A stretch of 64,000 nt of DNA, taken from NCBI RefSeq assembly GCF_900187605.1, contig NZ_FYEA01000011.1, positions 124,001-188,000 on the forward strand, given 5' to 3'. Shown here in pieces: positions 9,001 through 17,707 of the stretch. The notes beneath the pieces were generated by a model. It had not been told where the DNA came from and searched no databases. It was given only the letters and a program-made list of their open reading frames with translations. Every line of letters begins with the position of its first letter. Position 1 is the first letter of the stretch. The translations under genes were made by a program, and so were the position numbers. Source of the DNA: Pseudomonas sp. Irchel 3H7 (GTDB lineage Bacteria > Pseudomonadota > Gammaproteobacteria > Pseudomonadales > Pseudomonadaceae).

Positions 9001-9070
9001 CCCTTCGCGAGCAGGCTCGCTCCCACAGGAAAATGCATTCCAGAGTGGGAGCGAGCCTGCTCGCGAAGGG
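9001..9070. repeat. REPIN palindrome (family A: GCGAGCAGGCTCGC type)
   Basis: Two perfect 26-bp inverted arms (9001-9026 and 9045-9070) with core GCGAGCAGGCTCGCTCCCAC flank an 18-nt loop. This is a typical Pseudomonas REP doublet placed between two convergent genes, where it can act as a terminator or mRNA stabiliser. Related copies occur near 37828 and 62747. Confidence 0.9.
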
Positions 9071-9089
9071 GCCAGCAAAACCACCACAA

Positions 9090-10475
9090 TCACCCGGCTA
9101 TAAAACTGACCCGCACCTTCAACCCCGCCTGCTCGCCATCATGCAAGCTGATCTGGGCCAGATGCGCTCGACAGATCTCACCGACGATTGCCAGCCCCAG
9201 CCCTGAGCCCGCCACCTGCTGATTACGTCGGTAGAACCGCTCGAACACGCGATCGCGATCCTCCAGCGGAATACCCGGCCCGTCATCTTCAACCTCAAGT
9301 ACCGCCGGCGCGGTCACCCGTAGAATCACGTTGCCGCCCGGTGGGGTGTGCGCCAAGGCGTTGTCCACCAGATTGCTCAGCAGCTCATTCAGCAGGGTCG
9401 GCTCACCGCGCAGCCAGACCGGTTCGTCCGCCTCCAGCGCCAGCGCCACCCCGCGTTTGTGCGCCAGCGGTGCCATGGCCATGCCAAGTTCCCGGGCCAA
9501 CTGACTCAGATCGAGCAACTGCGCGCCGCCCTCGGCAATCGCTCGGGCGCCGTTTTCAACGCGTGCCAGCGACAGCAACTGATTGGCCAGATGAGTCAGG
9601 CGATCAGTGCTTTGTGCCGAAGACTCCAGCGTCGAACGCCAGACTTCCGCATCGTTGGAGCGCAGGCCCAACTCAAGCCGCGCCTTCAGCGCTGCCAAAG
9701 GCGTACGCAACTCATGGGCCGCATCGGCGATGAACTGCGCCTGCCGTTCAAACTGCCCACGCAGGCGCTCGGTGAAATGGTTAAGTCCACGCACCAGCGG
9801 CCATAGTTCATGCTGCACTTCGACCAATGGCAACGGACGCAAGTCGTCGGGCTGACGCTCTTCCACCGCCGTGCGCAACCGCTCCAGCGGTCGCAACGCA
9901 GCACTGACCGCGAACCACACCAGCAACAACGCACCGATCGCCAACATACCCAGGCGCAGCAAAGTATCAGCCGCCAGACTGCGCGCCATACTCACCCGTG
10001 CCTCATCGGTTTCGGCGACGCGGATTTCCGCCATGCCGTTCATGTTCGGCTCGGTCACTGCTTTAAGCAGGCTGACCACACGCACGTTTTGCCCTTTGTA
10101 GGTGGCGTTGTAGAAGCGCGCCAACGCGGGGTAACTGTCGGTGCGTGGTGTCCCCGGTGGCGGCCCGGGCAGGTTTTCATAGCCGGAAATCAGCTTCTGA
10201 TGGATGTCATTGACCTGATAGTAAATCCGCCCGGCGCTGTCATAAGCGAAAGTGTCGAGTGCCACGTAAGGCACATCGGCGCTCAATGTGCCGTCACGTT
10301 GCGACAGGCCTGCGGCGATGGTTCGCGCCGAGGCCAGCAGCGTGCGGTCGTAGGCGGTGTCGGCGGCTTCGCGACCATTCCAGTAGGCACTCAAGCCGCT
10401 GGCGAGCATCAGCACCACCAGCAGCAATGCAAGGTTCCACAGCAAGCGCCAGCGCAGGCTGCTGGGCTTATGCAT
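9090..10475 (-). CDS. tctE: TctE-like sensor histidine kinase
   Basis: This 461-residue membrane kinase has two transmembrane segments (LLWNLALLLVVLMLASGL near the N-terminus and LGMLAIGALLLVWFAV near residue 180) enclosing a periplasmic sensing region, then HAMP-like, HisKA (DAAHELRTPLAALKAR, phospho-His) and HATPase domains (DDGPGIP; GSGLGLAIV). It probably senses citrate or other tricarboxylates and phosphorylates TctD. The ATG at 10475 overlaps the stop region of tctD by 8 bp; a longer open frame to 10505 lies wholly inside tctD. The tctDE-opdH-tctCBA order agrees with that of P. aeruginosa. Confidence 0.88.
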   Translation of the reverse strand: MHKPSSLRWRLLWNLALLLVVLMLASGLSAYWNGREAADTAYDRTLLASARTIAAGLSQRDGTLSADVPYVALDTFAYDSAGRIYYQVNDIHQKLISGYENLPGPPPGTPRTDSYPALARFYNATYKGQNVRVVSLLKAVTEPNMNGMAEIRVAETDEARVSMARSLAADTLLRLGMLAIGALLLVWFAVSAALRPLERLRTAVEERQPDDLRPLPLVEVQHELWPLVRGLNHFTERLRGQFERQAQFIADAAHELRTPLAALKARLELGLRSNDAEVWRSTLESSAQSTDRLTHLANQLLSLARVENGARAIAEGGAQLLDLSQLARELGMAMAPLAHKRGVALALEADEPVWLRGEPTLLNELLSNLVDNALAHTPPGGNVILRVTAPAVLEVEDDGPGIPLEDRDRVFERFYRRNQQVAGSGLGLAIVGEICRAHLAQISLHDGEQAGLKVRVSFIAG

Positions 10476-11139
10476 CGCGGCTTTCCAGTAGATACCCCAG
10501 ACCACGGAACGTCACGATCGCCACCGGTTGGCCGTCAAGTTTCTTGCGCAAGCGGTGCACGTAGATTTCGATGGCATCGGGGCTGGCCTCTTCGTCGAGA
10601 CCGAACACCTGGGAGGCCAGTTGCTCCTTGCTCATCACCCGCCCCGGCCGGGCAATCAGTGCTTCCAGCACCGCTTGCTCGCGGGACGTCAACGTCAGCA
10701 ATTCTTCGCCAAGGGTGAAACGTCGGGTGTCGAGGTCGTAGGCCAGCACGCCACAGCGCTGCTGGCGTTCGCCACCGAGCACACTGCGACGCAGCAAGGC
10801 TTTGACCCGCGCTTCCAGTTCGGTCAGTTCGAACGGTTTGGCGAGGTAATCGTCGGCGCCCAGATTGAGGCCGTGGACGCGATCCTTCACATCGCTACGC
10901 GCCGTCAGCATCAACACCGGCAGATTTTTTCCACGTGCCCGCAACCGCGCGAGGACCTCGAAACCGTCCATGCGTGGCAGGCCGACATCGAGGATCGCCA
11001 CGGCGTATTCCTCACTGCCCAGCGCCAGATCGGCGGCCACGCCATCGTGCAACACATCCACGGTCAGACCGGTGCTCTTGAGCGCCTGCGCAACGCTTTC
11101 GGCCAATTGCAGATGGTCTTCGACGAGCAGAACACGCAT
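10468..11139 (-). CDS. tctD: TctD-like OmpR-family response regulator
   Basis: This 223-residue regulator has a receiver domain (MRVLLVEDHLQLAESV; phospho-acceptor Asp in VAILDVGLPRMDG; Lys in DYLAKPFEL) and a winged-helix DNA-binding domain (LLTLTSREQAVLEAL ... DAIEIYVHRLRKKLDG). It is divergent from the opdH porin gene and the tctCBA transporter genes, the expected targets. A tandem 11-bp repeat in the intergenic region fits the binding-site form of this regulator family. Confidence 0.9.
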   Translation of the reverse strand: MRVLLVEDHLQLAESVAQALKSTGLTVDVLHDGVAADLALGSEEYAVAILDVGLPRMDGFEVLARLRARGKNLPVLMLTARSDVKDRVHGLNLGADDYLAKPFELTELEARVKALLRRSVLGGERQQRCGVLAYDLDTRRFTLGEELLTLTSREQAVLEALIARPGRVMSKEQLASQVFGLDEEASPDAIEIYVHRLRKKLDGQPVAIVTFRGLGYLLESRDA

Positions 11140-11238
11140 GGATCTTTACCTCATTGAGTGATGGCCAACGCCACGCTTTGCCGCGGAGTTTACAGCCGCA
11201 ACCGCCGCTGTGAAGCCCGAAAACCTTGAAAGTCTGCT

Positions 11239-11267
11239 GAAAGGTTAGCGAAAGGTTAGCTGGTTAG
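11239..11267 (+). promoter_or_regulatory. Candidate TctD operator: tandem 11-bp direct repeats
   Basis: GAAAGGTTAGC occurs twice head to tail (11239-11249 and 11250-11260), followed by a third partial GGTTAG (11262-11267). OmpR-type regulators bind direct repeats spaced about one helical turn apart. The site lies between the divergent tctD and opdH genes. Confidence 0.6.
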
Positions 11268-11346
11268 AGTCGGCCCACGGACAGTTCCGACTGCCGTCGC
11301 TGATGCCACACAGCGCAACGAAAAACGCCTCGAAGCGTTTTCGACC

Positions 11347-11361
11347 AATAAGAACAATAAA
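11347..11361 (+). promoter_or_regulatory. Hfq/Crc catabolite-repression motif in the opdH leader
   Basis: AATAAGAACAATAAA contains two overlapping matches to the AANAANAA motif recognised by Hfq with Crc on Pseudomonas mRNAs. It ends just before the ribosome site (GGAG), so binding would block translation of the porin. A hairpin with arms AAAACGC/GCGTTTT lies immediately upstream. Confidence 0.6.
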
Positions 11362-11375
11362 CGGAGTACACCCGC

Positions 11376-12668
11376 ATGCCGTCCATGCAGCCTCAGGCGT
11401 CCACGCCTGTTCGCCCTTCCCGTTTCAGCCACACCGCCCTCGTCAGTGCCGCCGCTCTTGCCGGTTTTTCGCCGTTGAGTTTTGCCGACTTCATTGAAGA
11501 CAGCAGCGCCACCTTCGAAACCCGCAACATGTATTTCAACCGCGACTTTCGCGATGGCACCAGTGCCCAGCAGTCCAAGCGTGACGAATGGGCTCAAGGC
11601 TTCATGCTCAATCTGCAATCGGGATACACCGATGGCACCGTCGGGTTCGGTGTCGATGCGTTAGGCATGCTTGGCGTCAAACTTGATTCGAGTCCGGACC
11701 GCACCGGCACTGGCCTGCTGCCGACCCACGATGATGGGCGCGCGGCTGACGAATACTCGAAAGTCGGCCTGACCGGCAAAGTGAAAATCTCTGCCACGGA
11801 ACTTAAAATCGGCAGCCTGATTCCTGAATTGCCGATCCTCAAACCGAACGATGGGCGCATTCTGCCGCAGACCTTTGAAGGCGGTTTACTGACCTCCAAA
11901 GAGATCAAGAACCTGACGTTCACCGGTGGCCGTCTGGAGAAAGCCAAGGATCGCGACAGCACCGATTTCGAGGACATCGCCCTCAATAACAAAAACAGCC
12001 GTTTTGCTGGCACCGCTGCCGGCAAGCATTTCGATTTTGGCGGCGTGGATTACAAGTTCACCGACAAGATCACCGGCAGTTACCACTTCGCTCAACTCGA
12101 CGAAGTCTATAACCAGCACTTCTTCGGCCTGGTCGCCTCACGGCCAATGGGCCCGGGCACGTTTGCCACTGACCTGCGTTTCGCCGTCAGCGATGACCAA
12201 GGCGCAGCCCGTGGCGGCGAGATCGACAACCGCTCGCTCAACGGCCTGGTCAGCTATGCGCTGAGCGGCCACAAGTTCAGCGCCGGTTATCAGCACATGT
12301 CCGGCGACAGCGCCTTCCCGTATGTCGATGGCAGCGACCCGTATCTGGTCAACTTCGTGCAGATCAACGATTTCGCCGGCGCAGAAGAACGCTCCTGGCA
12401 GGCTCGCTACGACTTTGACTTCGCAAAGCTCGGCATTCCAGGCCTGAGCTTCATGAGCCGTTACCTGAGCGGTGACAACATCAAGCTCAAGAACGGTGAA
12501 GAAGGCAAAGAGTGGGAACGCAACACCGAGATCAAATATGTAGTACAAAGCGGCGCCTTGAAGGATGTCGCCGTGCGTTTGCGTAATGCCACTTACCGCT
12601 CCAACTACTCGGCTCGCGATGCAGACGAAGTGCGTTTGCTGGTGAGCTACAGCGTTGCGTTGTGGTAA
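11376..12668 (+). CDS. opdH: OpdH-like OprD-family outer-membrane porin
   Basis: A 430-residue OprD-family porin, a substrate-specific 18-strand beta barrel. A long signal peptide (through LAGFSPLSFA) is followed by the family opening DFIEDSSATFETRNMYFNRDFR. The C-terminus ends in alternating hydrophobic residues and terminal W (LVSYSVALW), the outer-membrane assembly signal. P. aeruginosa OpdH is the tricarboxylate channel, and this gene sits in the same place beside tctDE and tctCBA, so the name rests mostly on synteny. Confidence 0.88.
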   Translation: MPSMQPQASTPVRPSRFSHTALVSAAALAGFSPLSFADFIEDSSATFETRNMYFNRDFRDGTSAQQSKRDEWAQGFMLNLQSGYTDGTVGFGVDALGMLGVKLDSSPDRTGTGLLPTHDDGRAADEYSKVGLTGKVKISATELKIGSLIPELPILKPNDGRILPQTFEGGLLTSKEIKNLTFTGGRLEKAKDRDSTDFEDIALNNKNSRFAGTAAGKHFDFGGVDYKFTDKITGSYHFAQLDEVYNQHFFGLVASRPMGPGTFATDLRFAVSDDQGAARGGEIDNRSLNGLVSYALSGHKFSAGYQHMSGDSAFPYVDGSDPYLVNFVQINDFAGAEERSWQARYDFDFAKLGIPGLSFMSRYLSGDNIKLKNGEEGKEWERNTEIKYVVQSGALKDVAVRLRNATYRSNYSARDADEVRLLVSYSVALW

Positions 12669-12693
12669 TGGCCGGCTGAAGAAAAACACGTCG

Positions 12694-12704
12694 AATAACA
12701 ACAA
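12694..12704 (+). promoter_or_regulatory. Hfq/Crc catabolite-repression motif before tctC
   Basis: AATAACAACAA has two overlapping AANAANAA matches and ends 8 nt before the GGAGAA ribosome site of tctC. It mirrors the motif in the opdH leader, implying coordinated carbon catabolite repression of porin and binding protein. Confidence 0.55.
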
Positions 12705-12721
12705 TGCCCGTGGAGAATCGA

Positions 12722-13699
12722 ATGAACCTGTCACTGCGTAAAGTTGCACTGGCCGCCAGTTGCATCCTGTTTGCCGGCCAACTGATGGCTGAACCGAAAC
12801 GTCCGGAATGTATCGCCCCCGCCTCCCCCGGCGGTGGTTTCGACCTGACCTGCAAACTGGTGCAGAGCGCACTGGTCAACGAAAAACTGCTGACCAAACC
12901 GATGCGCGTCACCTACATGCCCGGCGGTGTCGGCGCGGTGGCGTACAACGCCGTGGTCGCTCAGCGCCCTGCCGATGCCGGCACGCTGGTGGCGTGGTCG
13001 AGCGGTTCGTTGCTGAACCTGGCCCAAGGCAAGTTCGGGCGTTTCGATGAAACCAACGTGCGCTGGCTGGCAGCGGTTGGCACCAGCTACGGCGCCATCG
13101 CGGTGAAAAGCGATTCGCCCTACAAGACCCTCGACGATCTCGTTCAGGCTCTGAAGAAAGATCCAAGCTCGGTGGTGATCGGTTCCGGCGGCACCGTCGG
13201 CAGCCAGGACTGGATGCAAACCGCCCTGATCGCCAAGGCTGCCGGGATCAACCCGCGTGACCTGCGTTACGTCGCCCTCGAAGGTGGCGGCGAAATCGCC
13301 ACCGCCCTGCTCGGCGGACACATCCAGGTCGGCAGTACCGACATCTCCGACTCCATGCCGCACATCCAGAGCGGTGACATGCGTCTGCTCGCAGTGTTCG
13401 CCGACAAGCGTCTCGACGAGCCGGAAATGAAAGACATCCCGACCGCGCGCGAGCAAGGCTACGACATCGTCTGGCCGGTAGTGCGCGGCTTCTACCTGGG
13501 GCCAAAAGTCAGCGACGAAGATTACGCCTGGTGGAAAGACTCGTTCGACAAACTGCTGGCCTCGCCGGAGTTCGCCAAGCTGCGCGATCAGCGTGAACTG
13601 TTCCCGTTCGCCATGACTGGCCCGGAACTGGACACCTACGTGAAGAAGCAGGTCGCGGACTACAAAGTGCTGGCCAAAGAGTTCGGCCTGATCCAGTGA
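12722..13699 (+). CDS. tctC: TctC, periplasmic tricarboxylate-binding protein
   Basis: A 325-residue tripartite tricarboxylate transporter (TTT) solute-binding protein. The signal peptide MNLSLRKVALAASCILFAGQLMA is followed by the binding domain (ECIAPASPGGGFDLTC; YMPGGVGAVAYN; VIGSGGTVGSQDW). It delivers citrate-like substrates to TctAB. The start at 12722 is preferred because GGAGAA lies 5 nt upstream; the in-frame ATG at 12704 lies upstream of that site. First gene of tctCBA. Confidence 0.92.
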   Translation: MNLSLRKVALAASCILFAGQLMAEPKRPECIAPASPGGGFDLTCKLVQSALVNEKLLTKPMRVTYMPGGVGAVAYNAVVAQRPADAGTLVAWSSGSLLNLAQGKFGRFDETNVRWLAAVGTSYGAIAVKSDSPYKTLDDLVQALKKDPSSVVIGSGGTVGSQDWMQTALIAKAAGINPRDLRYVALEGGGEIATALLGGHIQVGSTDISDSMPHIQSGDMRLLAVFADKRLDEPEMKDIPTAREQGYDIVWPVVRGFYLGPKVSDEDYAWWKDSFDKLLASPEFAKLRDQRELFPFAMTGPELDTYVKKQVADYKVLAKEFGLIQ

Positions 13700-13715
13700 T
13701 CGTCCCTGTCTAGCG

Positions 13716-13743
13716 GCTGCGTTCCCGCTGACGGGGACGCAGC
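13716..13743 (+). other. Intercistronic hairpin between tctC and tctB
   Basis: An 11-bp stem (arms GCTGCGTTCCC and GGGGACGCAGC, one G-U pair) with a 6-nt loop fills the 56-bp tctC-tctB gap and has no U-tract. Such hairpins often protect the upstream message from 3' exonucleases, raising binding-protein levels over the membrane components. Confidence 0.5.
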
Positions 13744-13755
13744 ACAGGAGCTCCC

Positions 13756-14214
13756 ATGCTTATTCAACGCATTTTCGCCTCCGTGTTGTTGCTGGTTTGC
13801 GCCGGCCTGGCACTGATGGCGTGGCCGTACCAAGCGGCTTTTTCCTACGAACCGGTGGGCCCGCGCGCCTTCCCTCTGCTGATGCTCGGCCTGATGGGCG
13901 CGGCGCTGCTGTACATGGTGTTCCGCCCGGCGCCGATCAAACACAGTGAAGACGAGCCGCCACTGGATCGCGAAACCCTGACCAAGATCGCCATTTGCGT
14001 CGCACTGCTGCTGGTGTTCGCCGGCCTCTTCGAACCGCTGGGTTTCATCCTCAGCAGCATCCTCATCGGCATTCCGATGGCGCGCCTGTATGGCGGTCGC
14101 TGGATGCCGAGCATCGTGGTGACGACGCTGATGGCCATCGGTCTGTACCTGCTGTTCGACCGTGTGATGGACGTTCCGCTGCCCCTTGGCCTGCTCGACG
14201 TGCTGGAGAACTGA
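13756..14214 (+). CDS. tctB: TctB, small membrane subunit of the tricarboxylate transporter
   Basis: A 152-residue inner-membrane protein with four predicted hydrophobic helices (FASVLLLVCAGLALMAW; FPLLMLGLMGAALLYMVF; IAICVALLLVFAGLF; TTLMATGLYLLF-like). This is the small subunit of TTT-family symporters, partner of TctA. AGGAG precedes the ATG. One base separates its stop from the tctA start. Confidence 0.9.
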   Translation: MLIQRIFASVLLLVCAGLALMAWPYQAAFSYEPVGPRAFPLLMLGLMGAALLYMVFRPAPIKHSEDEPPLDRETLTKIAICVALLLVFAGLFEPLGFILSSILIGIPMARLYGGRWMPSIVVTTLMAIGLYLLFDRVMDVPLPLGLLDVLEN

Positions 14215-14215
14215 T

Positions 14216-15730
14216 ATGGATACCCTCGGTTATTTGGGTCAAGGCTTCGGCGTCGCGCTGAGCCCGTACAACCTGGTCACGGCCCTGACTGGCACACTGA
14301 TCGGCACTGTCGTCGGCCTGCTGCCGGGCCTCGGTCCGATCAACGGCGTGGCACTGCTGATTCCGATTGCCTTCGCCCTCGGCCTACCGCCGGAGTCGGC
14401 GTTGATCCTGCTCGCGGCGGTATATCTGGGCTGCGAATACGGCGGGCGGATCAGCTCGATTCTGCTGAACATTCCGGGCGAAGCGTCGACCGTGATGACC
14501 ACCCTCGACGGCTACCCGATGGCCCGCAAAGGTCTGGCCGGTGTAGCGCTGTCGCTGTCGGCGTGGAGTTCGTTTATCGGCGCGTTTATCGCCACCTGCG
14601 GCATGGTGTTGTTCGCGCCGCTGCTGGCGAAATGGGCGATTGCCTTTGGGCCGGCGGAATACTTCGTGCTGATGGTGTTTGCGATTGTCTGTCTCGGCGG
14701 CATGGCCGGTGATCGACCGTTGAAAACCTTTATCGCGGCGTTGATCGGCCTGTTCCTGTCGAGCGTCGGCATCGACGCCAACAGCGGCGTTTACCGCTTT
14801 ACCGGTGACAACATTCACCTGACTGACGGCATTCAATTCGTCGTGCTGGTGTTGGGCCTGTTCTCGGTCAGTGAAATTCTGTTGCTGCTGGAGAAAACCC
14901 ATCGCGGCCAGGAAGCAGTGAAAGCTACCGGCCGGATGATGTTCAACTTCAAGGAAGCGTCTTCGGTGTTCGTGGTGAACATCCGTTGCGGCCTGCTCGG
15001 TTTCATCATGGGCGTATTGCCGGGTGCCGGCGCGACGCTGGCCAGTGCCGTGGCCTACATGACCGAAAAACGCATCGCCGGCGCCAGCGGCAAATTCGGT
15101 CAGGGTGATGCCCGTGGCCTCGCCGCGCCGGAAACCGCCATTGGCGCGTCGGCCTGCGGTGCGCTGGTGCCAATGCTGACGCTGGGCGTGCCAGGTTCGG
15201 GCACCACGGCGGTGATGATCGGCGCGCTGTCGCTGTACAACATCACCCCGGGCCCGCTGCTGTTCCAGCAACAACCGGACATCGTCTGGGGCCTGATCGC
15301 CTCGTTGTTCATCGCCAACATCATGCTGGTGATCCTCAACATTCCGATGATCCGCATCTTCACCCGCATCCTCGCGGTGCCGAACTGGGCACTGGTGCCG
15401 GTGATCGCGATCATCACCGGGATCGGCGTCTACGCGGTGCACGCCACCACGTTCGACCTGTTCCTGATGGTCGGCATCGGTATCTTCGGCTACATCCTGC
15501 GCAAACTCGACTTCCCGTTGTCGCCAGTGCTGCTGGGCTTCATCCTCGGTGGTCTGATGGAGCAGAACCTGCGTCGTGCGCTGTCGATTTCCAACGGCGC
15601 GCTGGAAATCCTCTGGTCGAGCCCGATCACCTTCGGTGTCTGGGTGCTGACCGCGATCATGCTGCTGATGCCGCTGCTGCGCATCTGGCGCAAACGTTCG
15701 GTCGCGCGTCGCGCCATTGCCGATGTTTGA
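14216..15730 (+). CDS. tctA: TctA, large membrane subunit of the tricarboxylate transporter
   Basis: A 504-residue polytopic protein with the TctA-family signature GTLIGTVVGLLPGLGPINGVALLIPI near the N-terminus and the repeat-related GVLPGAGATLASAVAYM later. It forms the channel of the TTT symporter for citrate or other tricarboxylates. Start at 14216 directly follows the tctB stop. Its last 8 bases overlap the following AbrB-family gene. Confidence 0.93.
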   Translation: MDTLGYLGQGFGVALSPYNLVTALTGTLIGTVVGLLPGLGPINGVALLIPIAFALGLPPESALILLAAVYLGCEYGGRISSILLNIPGEASTVMTTLDGYPMARKGLAGVALSLSAWSSFIGAFIATCGMVLFAPLLAKWAIAFGPAEYFVLMVFAIVCLGGMAGDRPLKTFIAALIGLFLSSVGIDANSGVYRFTGDNIHLTDGIQFVVLVLGLFSVSEILLLLEKTHRGQEAVKATGRMMFNFKEASSVFVVNIRCGLLGFIMGVLPGAGATLASAVAYMTEKRIAGASGKFGQGDARGLAAPETAIGASACGALVPMLTLGVPGSGTTAVMIGALSLYNITPGPLLFQQQPDIVWGLIASLFIANIMLVILNIPMIRIFTRILAVPNWALVPVIAIITGIGVYAVHATTFDLFLMVGIGIFGYILRKLDFPLSPVLLGFILGGLMEQNLRRALSISNGALEILWSSPITFGVWVLTAIMLLMPLLRIWRKRSVARRAIADV

Positions 15731-16757
15731 TCGCGCCTCACTGAAATCCTGGTGGGGAACCCCGCTGGTCGGTCTGCTCGGCGGTTATCTCGCCAGTCAG
15801 ATCGGCTGGCCACTGCCGTGGATGGTCGGCTCGTTGCTGGCGATCATCCTCGTGCGCTGCCTGACCCCGTGGCAACTCACGGAAATCCCTGGCGGCCGCA
15901 AGTGCGGCCAGTGGATTGTCGGCATTGGCATCGGCCTGCACTTCACCCCGGTGGTGATGGAACAGGTGCTCAGTCATTTCGGATTGATCTTCTTCGGCGC
16001 GCTGGTCACCAGCCTGTCGGCGGTGGTCGGTGTGTGGTTGATGCGCCGTACTGGCGAGGATCGCGCCACGGCGTTTTTTTCCAGCATGCCGGGGGGGTCC
16101 GGGGAGATGGTCAACCTCGGCGCGCGCAACGGCGCGATGCTCAGTCATGTTGCGGCGGGGCAGAGTTTGCGCGTGCTGGTGGTGGTGTTGTGCGTGCCGG
16201 CGGCGTTCAAGTATTTGCTTGGCGATGGCACACCGATTTCTCATGCCGGCAGCGTCGATTGGCGCTGGCTGGCGATTTTGTTTCCGGCAGGTGGTTTGCT
16301 TGCGTGGCTCTGGCAGCGTTTGCGTCAACCCAATCCGTGGTTGTTCGGGCCGTTGCTGGTGAGTGCGGCGGTGAGCATTGGCTGGGATCTGCACATTGGC
16401 TTGCCCAATGGCGGCAGTCAGATTGGCCAGTGGTTGATTGGCAGCGGTTTGGGTTGCCACTTCAATCGGCAGTTTTTCCGTCGCGCGCCATCCTTTATGG
16501 GGCGGACGTTGATTGGCACGGCGTTGACCATGTTGATCGCCTCACTGGCGGCGTTGGGCTTGAGCGCGCTCACTCATCTGGATCTGCGTTCACTGACGCT
16601 GGGCATGATGCCTGGCGGCATCGCCGAAATGAGCCTGACGGCGGAGACGCTGCAACTGTCTGTGCCGCTGGTGACAGCGATGCAGGTGATGCGATTGTTG
16701 TTTGTGCTGTTTCTGGCGGAGCCGTTGTTCAAGTACTGGAATCGTAATCCCGAATAA
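15723..16757 (+). CDS. AbrB-family membrane protein (putative ammonia monooxygenase-like regulator family)
   Basis: A 344-residue polytopic protein whose two halves each repeat the pattern G(x)LxGxxxAxxxxWPLPWMVGSLLA ... GxGIGLHFTP / PGGSGEMVNL and PGGIAEMSLTA. This is the AbrB (DUF445-unrelated, Pfam AbrB) membrane family, often mis-named ammonia monooxygenase; function unknown. ATG at 15723 overlaps the tctA stop, and a TTG two codons earlier is possible. Position at the end of tctCBA suggests co-transcription and perhaps a role in organic-acid transport. Confidence 0.75.
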   Translation: MFDRASLKSWWGTPLVGLLGGYLASQIGWPLPWMVGSLLAIILVRCLTPWQLTEIPGGRKCGQWIVGIGIGLHFTPVVMEQVLSHFGLIFFGALVTSLSAVVGVWLMRRTGEDRATAFFSSMPGGSGEMVNLGARNGAMLSHVAAGQSLRVLVVVLCVPAAFKYLLGDGTPISHAGSVDWRWLAILFPAGGLLAWLWQRLRQPNPWLFGPLLVSAAVSIGWDLHIGLPNGGSQIGQWLIGSGLGCHFNRQFFRRAPSFMGRTLIGTALTMLIASLAALGLSALTHLDLRSLTLGMMPGGIAEMSLTAETLQLSVPLVTAMQVMRLLFVLFLAEPLFKYWNRNPE

Positions 16758-16768
16758 GACCGCGTCGC

Positions 16769-16867
16769 CCCCATCGCTGGCAAGCCAGCTCCCACAGGTT
16801 CTTGTGGCTGCCACAGATTTTGTGCACACCACAACACCCTGTGGGAGCTGGCTTGCCAGCGATGGGG
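16769..16867. repeat. REPIN palindrome (family B: CTGGCAAGCCAG type)
   Basis: Inverted arms CCCCATCGCTGGCAAGCCAG... and its complement (16769-16797 and 16839-16867) flank about 40 nt. It lies between convergent genes. The same palindrome recurs inside the carboxylase gene at 40314-40392. Confidence 0.9.
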
Positions 16868-16882
16868 CCCTTCAGACTGACA

Positions 16883-17575
16883 TCAAATCGGCGGCAAACG
16901 CCACTCGATCGGCGTCTCGCCATTCTGCTCGAGAAACTTGTTGGTCCGGCTGAAATGCCCACAACCCAAAAACCCGCGATACGCCGACAGCGGCGACGGA
17001 TGCACCGACGTCAGCACCAGATGCTTGGTCGCGTCGATCAGCTTTTGCTTGCTCTGCGCATGGGCGCCCCAAAGCATGAACACCAGATGCGGCTGGCGCT
17101 CGCTGACCAGCTCAATGATCCGATCAGTAAAGAACTGCCAGCCCTTGTCCTTGTGCGCATTGGCGTTGGCGCGCTCGACGGTCATGGTCGTGTTGATCAT
17201 CAGCACGCCCTGATCGGCCCAGCTCTGCAGGTAGCCGTGATTGGGAATGTCGATGTTGAGGTCGCGCTTCAACTCTTTATAGATGTTGACCAGCGACGGC
17301 GGTGCCGGCACGCCCGGTTGCACCGAGAAGCACAAACCGTGGGCCTGCCCCGGGCCGTGATACGGGTCCTGGCCGAGGATTACCACCTTCACTTTATCCA
17401 GCGGCGTCGAGTTCAAGGCATTGAAAATCATCGGCCCCGGCGGATAGATTTCCTTGCCGGCCGCCCGCTCCTGCTGCAGAAACTGGCGCAACTCTGCCAT
17501 GTAAGGCTGGTCGAATTCAGCACGCAGTGCCTCCTTCCAGCTCGGTTCGAGTTTGATACGGTCGTCAGCAGTCAT
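16883..17575 (-). CDS. ung: Uracil-DNA glycosylase
   Basis: This 230-residue family-1 enzyme removes uracil from DNA in base excision repair. The water-activating motif [14 protein letters not shown] and the C-terminal [11 protein letters not shown] loop are both intact, as is the middle segment [13 protein letters not shown] at 17575 has GGGT 8 nt upstream; an in-frame ATG at 17581 is too close to it. Confidence 0.96.
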   Translation of the reverse strand: MTADDRIKLEPSWKEALRAEFDQPYMAELRQFLQQERAAGKEIYPPGPMIFNALNSTPLDKVKVVILGQDPYHGPGQAHGLCFSVQPGVPAPPSLVNIYKELKRDLNIDIPNHGYLQSWADQGVLMINTTMTVERANANAHKDKGWQFFTDRIIELVSERQPHLVFMLWGAHAQSKQKLIDATKHLVLTSVHPSPLSAYRGFLGCGHFSRTNKFLEQNGETPIEWRLPPI

Positions 17576-17707
17576 GGTCATACCCGGCAAAAACAATGGG
17601 GCGAACCCTAGGAAAGCCGACCACGCTTGTCAATTGATCTGACGCAGATCCGGCACTTTCCCACACAACGATCATACTGATCGTTCAAATTCCCGATCGA
17701 GGTCACG

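Noticed and set aside
16590-16832. Minus-strand frames reading through the REPIN at 16769
   Set aside because: They translate the palindrome and the antisense of the AbrB-family gene; nothing supports expression.
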